Assembly (NCBI GenBank): GCA_937927795.1
Contig: CALBSF010000307.1
Coordinates: 1 to 5,430 of the forward strand
Reading direction: 5' to 3'
DNA: 5,430 bases
Source of the DNA: an uncultured Rickettsiales bacterium
Lineage (GTDB): Bacteria; Pseudomonadota; Alphaproteobacteria; Rickettsiales; UBA1997
Part shown: one piece after another, positions 1 through 4,582 of the stretch
How positions within the stretch are numbered: the first letter of the stretch is position 1
Layout of the letters: each line of letters opens with the position of its first letter
Program-made: the position numbers and the translations under genes
The notes under the pieces: model-generated
Told to the model about the DNA's origin: nothing
The model's database searches: none
Seen by the model: only the letters and a program-made list of their open reading frames with translations

Positions 1-333
1 AACCATTGGCCCGCGCCATATTCCAGCTTGATTGCTATCAACTAAAGAACCTATTGATATACATTTTACACCGTTACTAATTAATGGAATTATTAGATTA
101 TTTTCGCTTTCCGGCTGCTTATCTAGTCCCATCAAATAGGGGATCGAAGGGCCATAAATGTCAGCATCAACTAGCGCAACTTCAAGCCCACCTTGCTTTA
201 AGGAAGCAGCAAGGTTGCAGGCAATCGTTGACTTTCCTACTCCACCTTTGGCTGAGGCTATAGCAATAATTTTTTTAACCCCAGCAACATCAGGTATTTG
301 GCGGCAAAAATCACTAAAAGTTTTATCCTGCAT
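1..333 (-). CDS. mrp: Mrp/ApbC-type Fe-S cluster carrier P-loop ATPase, N-terminal part (gene runs off the left edge)
   Basis: Reading leftward from an ATG at 333-331 gives 111 codons with no stop before the window edge. Seen: a deviant Walker A motif, KGGVGKST, at residues 29-36; the DADIYGPSIP signature with the Walker A' aspartates at residues 56-65; and IWRGPMV at 105-111. Together these are diagnostic of Mrp/NBP35/ApbC rather than ParA or MinD. Known family role: a cytosolic dimeric ATPase that binds and transfers [4Fe-4S] clusters to apo-proteins. The start is well fixed, because an in-frame TAA lies at 351-349, only six codons upstream, and no other start codon lies between. Only about 20 residues precede the ATPase core, so the DUF59/MIP18 domain found at the N-terminus of many Mrp proteins is absent. 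No Shine-Dalgarno is visible. The gene is divergent from hflK. The CxxC cluster-binding motif would lie outside the window. Confidence 0.95.
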   Translation of the reverse strand, partial: MQDKTFSDFCRQIPDVAGVKKIIAIASAKGGVGKSTIACNLAASLKQGGLEVALVDADIYGPSIPYLMGLDKQPESENNLIIPLISNGVKCISIGSLVDSNQAGIWRGPMV

Positions 334-335
334 AC

Positions 336-363
336 TTGAAAAAAAGAATTAAGTGGCTATAAT
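336..363 (+). promoter_or_regulatory. Predicted sigma70-type promoter for the hflK-hflC-degP operon
   Basis: TTGAAA at 336-341 matches the -35 consensus at 5 of 6 positions. After a 16-bp spacer, TATAAT at 358-363 is a perfect -10. Transcription would begin near 370, leaving a leader of about 115 nt before the hflK ATG. The -35 lies immediately upstream of the divergent mrp start codon, so polymerase binding here would also cover the mrp initiation region. This is a motif match only; no operator could be identified with confidence. Confidence 0.6.
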
Positions 364-388
364 AGGGGGTTCACATTTCAAACTGCAA
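359..388 (-). promoter_or_regulatory. Possible divergent promoter for mrp overlapping the hflK promoter
   Basis: On the minus strand, TATTAT (364-359) matches the -10 consensus at 5 of 6 positions. It lies 18 bp downstream of TTGCAG (388-383), which is a weak -35 (only TTG matches). Transcription would start near 352 and give an mrp leader of roughly 18 nt. The -10 block is physically the same ATAAT stretch used by the plus-strand promoter. The -35 is poor, so this call is tentative. Confidence 0.35.
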
Positions 389-418
389 ACTAAAAACAAC
401 TTATAAAACCATAAAGAG

Positions 419-460
419 ATTTTATTTTTTTAAAATAAAAATTTTATTTTTTTAAATTTT
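419..460. repeat. A/T-only tract with inverted and direct repeats in the hflK leader
   Basis: Every base from 419 to 460 is A or T. TTTTATTTT (420-428) pairs perfectly with AAAATAAAA (432-440) around a TTT loop. The same AAAATAAAA can instead pair with a second TTTTATTTT at 442-450 across a single A. A 16-bp direct repeat (419-434 and 441-456, period 22) results. The tract lies between the predicted hflK promoter and its start codon. Relative to mrp it lies upstream of the promoter. It could be a curved A-tract, a mutually exclusive RNA hairpin pair, or simply low-complexity AT drift. Confidence 0.7.
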
Positions 461-476
461 GTAAAAATTATTTAAG

Positions 477-488
477 ATAAAAATATGA
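477..488 (+). promoter_or_regulatory. A-rich translation start context of hflK, no clear Shine-Dalgarno
   Basis: The start region reads ATAAAAATATGA and has no GGAG-like element; at best a weak AAGA lies just upstream (474-477). The identical 12 bases surround the hflC start at 1601-1612. Initiation probably relies on an unstructured A-rich leader rather than strong anti-SD pairing; that mechanism is inference. Confidence 0.4.
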
Positions 489-1600
489 CTTCTGAAATAA
501 AAAGCCCGTGGGATAATAAAAAAGATGACGGCGCTATAAAAAATAATAACGAGCAAAAACAAAAAACAGAAAATAAAAATTCTGCTCACGAAGATGCTGA
601 TTTTGATCAATTTTTTAAAAAACTTTTTACAAAAAAAGAAAAAGTAAATAATGAAAAAAGTGGTGAAAAAAGCAAAAAACCAGTCATAGGAATTGCAATT
701 TTAGGAGTAATTTTATTATGGCTTAGTTTTGGTTTTTATAAAGTTGATGCTGATGAAAATGCAGTAGTTTTATATTTTGGAAAATTCTATAAAATTACAA
801 CTTCTGGTCTTAATTATAACATTCCATATCCATTTGGAAAGGTTATCAAACAAAGCGTTACAAGGGTTAATACTGAAGAATTTGGCTTTACTTCGGCTTC
901 TTTAAAAAATGATAAAAATAGAAATTTTGAAGCAGAAAGCTTAATGCTTACTGGTGATGAAAATATTGTTGATATTGAATTTCAAGTTCAATGGCAAGTT
1001 TCTGATGTTAAAGATTTTGTATTTAATATTGCTTCTCAAAATGAAACTATTAGAAAATCTGCTGAAAGTGCAATTAGAGAAATTATCGCCAGAACTCCAA
1101 TCGTTGATGCTTTATCTGATAAAAAAAGTAAAATTGAAACTGAAACTAAAGAATTGCTGCAACAAATTTTAAATTCTTACAAAGCTGGGGTTCGTGTTGT
1201 TTTAGTTCAATTAAGAAGAGTTGATCCTCCTGCTCAAGTTATTGATGCGTTTCGCGATGTTCAAACTGCAAAAGCTGATAAGGAAAAAGAAATAAATGAA
1301 GCTCAATCTTACGCTAATGATATAATTCCAAGAGCTCGTGGAACCGCTTCACAAATGCTTGAACAAGCTCAAGCTTATAAAAAAGAAGTGATTAGTAACG
1401 CGGAAGGTGAGGCGGGAAGATTTTCTTCGGTTTATGGCGAATATTTAAAATCAAAACAAGTAACCAAAAAAAGACTTTATCTTGAAACTATGGAAAAAGT
1501 TTATCGTGATACTGACAAAGTTTTAATTGATAGTGGAGTTTCGATTACTCCTTATTTTCCAATTAGCGAATTTAACAAAACAGAATCTAACAAAAAATAA
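485..1600 (+). CDS. hflK: HflK, SPFH/band-7 membrane subunit of the FtsH modulator complex
   Basis: The product is 371 residues, similar in size to other HflK proteins. Layout seen: a hydrophilic Lys/Asn/Asp-rich cytoplasmic N-terminus (1-66), one membrane segment (about 67-85, from VIGIAILG), an SPFH domain (about 86-255), then an Ala/Glu/Lys-rich coiled coil (about 256-330). Family signatures include MLTGDENIVDIEFQVQW at 154-170, which is distinctive of HflK over HflC, then DPPAQVIDAFRDVQTAKADK at 247-266 and YLETMEKVY at 332-340. Known role: with HflC it forms a large oligomeric cage in the inner membrane, mostly periplasmic, enclosing FtsH hexamers and modulating degradation of membrane proteins. 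The ATG is the first start after the leader. It is first in a tight operon, and hflC follows after 8 nt. The usual Gly-rich N-terminus of enterobacterial HflK is replaced here by a charged Asn/Lys stretch. Confidence 0.97.
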   Translation: MTSEIKSPWDNKKDDGAIKNNNEQKQKTENKNSAHEDADFDQFFKKLFTKKEKVNNEKSGEKSKKPVIGIAILGVILLWLSFGFYKVDADENAVVLYFGKFYKITTSGLNYNIPYPFGKVIKQSVTRVNTEEFGFTSASLKNDKNRNFEAESLMLTGDENIVDIEFQVQWQVSDVKDFVFNIASQNETIRKSAESAIREIIARTPIVDALSDKKSKIETETKELLQQILNSYKAGVRVVLVQLRRVDPPAQVIDAFRDVQTAKADKEKEINEAQSYANDIIPRARGTASQMLEQAQAYKKEVISNAEGEAGRFSSVYGEYLKSKQVTKKRLYLETMEKVYRDTDKVLIDSGVSITPYFPISEFNKTESNKK

Positions 1601-1612
1601 ATAAAAATATGA
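1601..1612 (+). promoter_or_regulatory. hflC start context, no Shine-Dalgarno, identical to that of hflK
   Basis: The whole hflK-hflC gap is 8 nt (ATAAAAAT), and together with the ATG it repeats the hflK start context exactly over 12 bases. No purine-rich SD is present in the preceding hflK codons either, apart from poly-A. Translational coupling to hflK is likely from the spacing. Confidence 0.4.
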
Positions 1613-2574
1613 TTAATTTTTCTGACAATAAAACAGTTATAAAGTTAGTGATAATTCCACTTGCTTTACTTATTTTTATAACCACCACAGTATTTGTTGT
1701 AGACCAAAGGCAACATGCTTTGGTTCTTCAATTTGGCGAGCCAATTAAGGTTATTAGCAAACCGGGCATGAATTTTAAATTGCCATTTTTGCAAGATGTA
1801 GTTTTTTTTGATAATAGAATTATCGATCTTACAATTGATGAGCAAGAAGTTATCGCTCTAGATCAAAAAAGATTAATAATTAATGCTTTTGCAAAATTTA
1901 AAATTATTGATCCGCTAAAATTTTATACCACTGTAAATAATTTTAATGGTCTTCATAATAAACTTTCTGCGATATTAGATTCTAGTCTTCGTCAAATTGT
2001 TGGTGGCGTTAATTTGAGCGAATTATTGACTGAAAATCGCAGTGATATAATGTCAAAAATTAAAGATGTGGTTAGTAAAGAATCGGAAATTTTTGGTATT
2101 AAAATTATTGATGTAAGAATTACTCGCGCTGATTTACCAAAAGAAAATAGCGATGCAATTTTTGCTAGAATGCAAACTGAAAGACAAAAAGAAGCTAAAG
2201 AAATCAGGGCAAATGGCGCTGAAGAGGCTTCTCAAATTAGAGCAAAAGCTGATAAAGAAAAAACAATTATTATTGCTCAAGCTCAAAAAGAATCAGATCT
2301 TTCTATGGGTGATGGCGAGGCTTTAGCGTCAAAAATTTATGCTAACTCTTATGAGCAAGATCCTGAATTTGCTGATTTTTATCTTTCTATGGGCGCTTAT
2401 AAAGAAGCGTTGAGTCCTGAAAAAACTAAAATGATAATTTCACCAAATGGAGAATTTTTTAAATATTTTACTGACTTTTCTAATGGTTCTAATAACTTGC
2501 CTAAGGTTAAAAAAAATAATCGCGCCATTAAAAAAGATTCCAATATTTTAGCGCCAAATAAAGAAATAAATTAA
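1609..2574 (+). CDS. hflC: HflC, SPFH/band-7 partner of HflK
   Basis: The product is 321 residues. Seen: a short cytoplasmic N-terminus, one membrane segment at about 11-31, then an SPFH domain opening with DQRQHALVLQFGEPIKVI (32-49) and KPGMNFKLPF (51-60). The HflC hallmark is FARMQTERQKEAKEIRANGA at 185-204, running into a coiled coil of Ala/Lys/Glu heptads. It is followed by DGEALASKIYANSYEQDPEF (235-254), the family's conserved distal helix. The last 30 residues are a Lys/Asn-rich tail of little conservation. Known role: it assembles with HflK in alternating fashion around FtsH in the inner membrane, limiting access of substrates. It sits second in the operon, and degP begins 9 nt after its stop. 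All features expected of an intact gene are present. Confidence 0.97.
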   Translation: MINFSDNKTVIKLVIIPLALLIFITTTVFVVDQRQHALVLQFGEPIKVISKPGMNFKLPFLQDVVFFDNRIIDLTIDEQEVIALDQKRLIINAFAKFKIIDPLKFYTTVNNFNGLHNKLSAILDSSLRQIVGGVNLSELLTENRSDIMSKIKDVVSKESEIFGIKIIDVRITRADLPKENSDAIFARMQTERQKEAKEIRANGAEEASQIRAKADKEKTIIIAQAQKESDLSMGDGEALASKIYANSYEQDPEFADFYLSMGAYKEALSPEKTKMIISPNGEFFKYFTDFSNGSNNLPKVKKNNRAIKKDSNILAPNKEIN

Positions 2575-2583
2575 TTATTGAAC

Positions 2584-4080
2584 ATGAAAAACAAAATCGC
2601 TTTATTGGTAATTTTATTTTTATTCCTACAAAATAAAGCTTTGGCTCAAAAAAATAATCAAGATGTTGTGGCTACTTCTTTCAAGCAATCATTAGAAAAT
2701 GGTTTTGCTGATATTTTAGAAGATGTAATGCCGGCAGTAGTGAATATTTTTGCAACTCAAGAAGTTGCTTCAAATAGTAACGCTAGCGTTATAGATCAAA
2801 ATTTATTAGCTGAATTGCAAAAAAATCCATTATTTGAAGAATTTAAAAATCGCCTAGAAAATCAACTTCGCGCACAACAAGGACAAAAAAAGAAAGTTTC
2901 TTCAATTGGCTCTGGATTCATAATTTCTAAGGATGGATTTATTGTAACCAATAATCATGTTATAGAAGATGCTGATGAAATTACGGTTGGTTTAAATGAT
3001 GGAAATAAATATAAAGCAAAAGTGATGGGAATTGATAAAAAAACCGATCTTGCTTTACTAAAAATAACCGCAGAAAAAGATCTTAAATTTGTTAGGCTTG
3101 GCGATTCTTCAAAAGCAAGAATTGGTGATTGGATTATTGCAGTTGGAAATCCATACGGCCTTGGTGGGTCTGCCTCAGTTGGCATAGTTTCAGCTAGAAG
3201 TCGTGATATTAGTAATGGTCAATTAGAAGAATATATCCAAACCGATGCCGCAATTAACAAAGGAAATTCAGGCGGCCCAATGTTTAATGTTAAAGGGGAG
3301 GTTATCGCAATTAGCAGCGCAATTTATTCTCCTTCTGGCGGTAATGTTGGAATTGCCTTTGGAATTCCATCATCAACTGCCACGCAAGTAATAAAGCAGC
3401 TAAAAGAGCAGGGCGAAGTGGTGCGCGGATGGTTTGGTGTTTCAATTCAAGATGTTACCGAAGAAATTGCTGAGTCAATGAATATGGAAAAGCCGCAAGG
3501 AGCCTTCGTAATGGAGGTTGCTAAGGATGGTCCGGCAGATAAAGCGGGAATTATTCCAACGGATATTATTATCAAATTTGATAATCAAGAAATTTCTGAA
3601 ATGAAAATTTTACCAAAAACCGTTTCTCAAACTGAAATTGGAAAAACAGTTAAAGTTGTGGTTTTAAGAAGAGGTAAAATAAAAGTTCTTATTGCAAAAG
3701 TTGAAAAAATTAAAAGTGATAGCCTTAAAAAACAGGAAAATAAAGCTGTTAACAAAAAGCAATTAAGCATTAACAAGCCATCAACAACAGTTACTATATT
3801 AGGATTAAGTCTGGCTGAGCTTGATGCAACTATAAAAAAAGGCGATAGCTTTAATGCTAATGTGAAGGGTTTGTTAATAGTTGAAATAACAGCAAAATCA
3901 GAAGCTGCAGAAAAAGGCTTGGTTGTTGGAGATGTAATTTTATCTGCCAATCAAATTCCAGTGGTTAGCATGGATGATCTAAAGAAGATTGTTGAAGACG
4001 CTAAAAAGAATAAAAAGAAGCTATTCTTATTCGTTAAAAGAGGCGACGCTAATTACGCAGTGGCTTTAAGCGCGATTTAA
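2584..4080 (+). CDS. degP: DegP/HtrA-family periplasmic serine endoprotease with two PDZ domains
   Basis: From the ATG at 2584 the product is 498 residues. A TTG two codons upstream (2578) is possible but less likely, since the ATG directly opens a normal signal peptide: MKNK, a hydrophobic core, then ALA before Q22. Catalytic triad seen: His125 in TNNHVI, Asp155 in DKKTDLALLK, Ser229 in NKGNSGGP. Two PDZ domains follow, at about 279-375 (starting RGWFGVSIQD) and 402-496, joined by a Lys-rich linker. The protease domain carries a long LA-loop-like Gln/Lys segment (about 75-105). Known role: ATP-independent protease and chaperone that removes misfolded envelope proteins. The scrub typhus 47-kDa antigen is an HtrA of this family. 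It is third in the operon with hflKC. Its stop TAA is followed at once by TAG. No convincing intrinsic terminator follows. Confidence 0.96.
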   Translation: MKNKIALLVILFLFLQNKALAQKNNQDVVATSFKQSLENGFADILEDVMPAVVNIFATQEVASNSNASVIDQNLLAELQKNPLFEEFKNRLENQLRAQQGQKKKVSSIGSGFIISKDGFIVTNNHVIEDADEITVGLNDGNKYKAKVMGIDKKTDLALLKITAEKDLKFVRLGDSSKARIGDWIIAVGNPYGLGGSASVGIVSARSRDISNGQLEEYIQTDAAINKGNSGGPMFNVKGEVIAISSAIYSPSGGNVGIAFGIPSSTATQVIKQLKEQGEVVRGWFGVSIQDVTEEIAESMNMEKPQGAFVMEVAKDGPADKAGIIPTDIIIKFDNQEISEMKILPKTVSQTEIGKTVKVVVLRRGKIKVLIAKVEKIKSDSLKKQENKAVNKKQLSINKPSTTVTILGLSLAELDATIKKGDSFNANVKGLLIVEITAKSEAAEKGLVVGDVILSANQIPVVSMDDLKKIVEDAKKNKKKLFLFVKRGDANYAVALSAI

Positions 4081-4094
4081 TAGCGCGATTTAAT
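4069..4094 (+). repeat. 13-bp tandem duplication across the degP stop codon
   Basis: AGCGCGATTTAAT occurs twice back to back (4069-4081 and 4082-4094) without mismatch. The first copy encodes the last residues Ser-Ala-Ile and the stop. The second copy lies just outside the gene, so the duplication leaves the protein unchanged. It looks like a recent replication-slippage event. Confidence 0.9.
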
Positions 4095-4140
4095 ATTTTC
4101 AACTACAAGCCCAAACCTATCAAGCACTCATATCAAAACA

Positions 4141-4206
4141 CCCACAAACCCGTCATCAGAAACCCAAGCCCCACAAACCCGTCATCACAAACCTAAGCCC
4201 CACAAA
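4141..4206. repeat. 29-bp tandem repeat, about 2.3 copies
   Basis: Copies at 4141-4169 and 4170-4198 differ at only two positions (G/C at unit position 19, C/T at 25). A partial third copy, CCCACAAA, is at 4199-4206. The unit is C- and A-rich on the plus strand with almost no G, unlike its surroundings. Each full copy contains CGTCATC, a word that also opens the hairpin of the larger repeat downstream. Copies are directly adjacent with no spacers, so this is not a CRISPR array. Confidence 0.9.
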
Positions 4207-4223
4207 GAGGATAAAATAAAATT

Positions 4224-4247
4224 ATTATCCCAAATATTATCCCAAAT
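4224..4247. repeat. 12-bp perfect tandem duplication
   Basis: ATTATCCCAAAT is present twice in succession (4224-4235 and 4236-4247) with no mismatch, followed by TTTTTAAT. No function is evident; slippage is the simplest origin. Confidence 0.85.
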
Positions 4248-4276
4248 TTTTAATCACACCTCAATCTCCATTTACT

Positions 4277-4294
4277 ACATAATATATATTATGT
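4277..4294. repeat. 18-bp perfect palindrome
   Basis: ACATAATATATATTATGT reads identically on both strands, with no loop. It might be an operator-like dimer site, a cruciform-prone AT palindrome, or chance in AT-rich DNA. It is not beside a gene start: both neighbouring genes end toward this region. Confidence 0.6.
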
Positions 4295-4311
4295 TAAATT
4301 AGGTATTCATC

Positions 4312-4414
4312 ATTTCATTATTGGTCGCTATTAAGTTAAAAAAGCTAAATAAAAACCCCCCCCTTTACACGTCATCCTTGATGCGAACTCATGAGTCTTA
4401 GCTTTGAAAGCTCT
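4312..4414. repeat. Dispersed-type palindromic repeat, copy 1 (right hairpin arm deleted)
   Basis: This copy shares three blocks with copy 2: ATTTCATTATTGGTCGCTA (4312-4330), CACGTCATCCTTGATGCGAA (4368-4387), and a CTCA.GAGTCTT block (4388-4399) running into AGCTTTGAAAGCTCT (4400-4414). Relative to copy 2 it has 18 extra bases in the first spacer and a C8 run at 4356-4363. It lacks 11 bases after 4387, exactly the right arm of the copy 2 hairpin. The small palindrome AGCTTTGAAAGCT remains at 4400-4412. Confidence 0.8.
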
Positions 4415-4429
4415 TCCGCTGGAATAGTT

Positions 4430-4525
4430 ATTTCATTATTGGTCGCTATATAAAAACCTTCCTTTTGCACGTCATCCTTGATGCGAAGCATCGAGGATCT
4501 CAGGAGTCTTAGCTTTGAAAGCTCT
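4430..4525. repeat. Dispersed-type palindromic repeat, copy 2 (hairpin intact)
   Basis: This copy begins with ATTTCATTATTGGTCGCTA (4430-4448), continues with CACGTCATCCTTGATGCGAA (4468-4487), and ends with AGCTTTGAAAGCTCT (4511-4525). A 15-bp spacer (4415-4429) separates it from copy 1. The inner GTCATCC...GGATCT palindrome is of the kind scattered between, and sometimes inside, genes in Rickettsiales. Whether it is a genome-wide family in this organism cannot be seen from one window. Confidence 0.8.
4474..4498. other. Stem-loop inside repeat copy 2
   Basis: ATCCTTGATGC (4474-4484) pairs with GCATCGAGGAT (4488-4498) around the loop GAA. The stem is 11 bp with one T-G (U-G wobble) position. 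No U run follows on either strand, so it is not a canonical intrinsic terminator. Lying between convergent transcription units it could still slow polymerase or protect 3' ends of degP or the opposing transcript. Confidence 0.75.
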
Positions 4526-4582
4526 AAGCACAAGTGACTTTTTATAACCCATTCCACACGTTCATATCTTTCTTCAACAAAC

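Larger units (their letters stand above)
4081..4582. other. Repeat-rich intergenic region between convergent genes, no supported CDS
   Basis: About 500 bp separate the degP stop from the stop of the minus-strand gene at 4583. No reading frame here resembles a protein family, and no tRNA or rRNA was recognised. The region contains only short tandem repeats, a palindrome and two copies of a larger repeat, each listed separately. GGATAA at 4209-4214 can pair with TTATCC at 4225-4230, but the stem is weak and no T run follows it directly. The last 57 bp (4526-4582) show nothing recognisable. Confidence 0.75.

Noticed and set aside
158..352. 64-codon plus-strand ORF at the left edge
   Set aside because: It lies antisense to the clear mrp coding frame (Walker A and DADIYGPS signatures) and its peptide has no recognisable features.
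954..1172. 72-codon plus-strand ORF inside hflK
   Set aside because: It is an alternate frame of the conserved SPFH domain, made almost only of Leu, Lys and Asn from AT-rich codons.
2578..2580. TTG start for degP
   Set aside because: The ATG two codons later begins a standard signal peptide, and no SD favours the TTG; the difference is only two residues.
2955..3185. 76-codon minus-strand ORF
   Set aside because: It is antisense to the protease domain of degP and is explained by that gene's codon pattern.
3627..3950. 107-codon minus-strand ORF with hydrophobic stretches
   Set aside because: It is antisense to the PDZ region of degP; the hydrophobicity follows from the complement of Lys/Glu-rich codons.
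4141..4206. CRISPR array suggested by a ~29-bp repeat
   Set aside because: Units abut directly with no spacers and there are no cas genes in the window.
4356..4363. C8 run as a phase-variable switch
   Set aside because: It lies in non-coding repeat DNA with no gene or promoter whose frame or spacing it would change.
4474..4498. Canonical rho-independent terminator for degP
   Set aside because: The hairpin is good but lies about 400 bp past the stop and is not followed by a T run on either strand.
4372..4557. 61-codon minus-strand ORF as a real gene
   Set aside because: It consists of the two intergenic repeat copies and their spacer, repeats its own peptide segment, and has no start signal.
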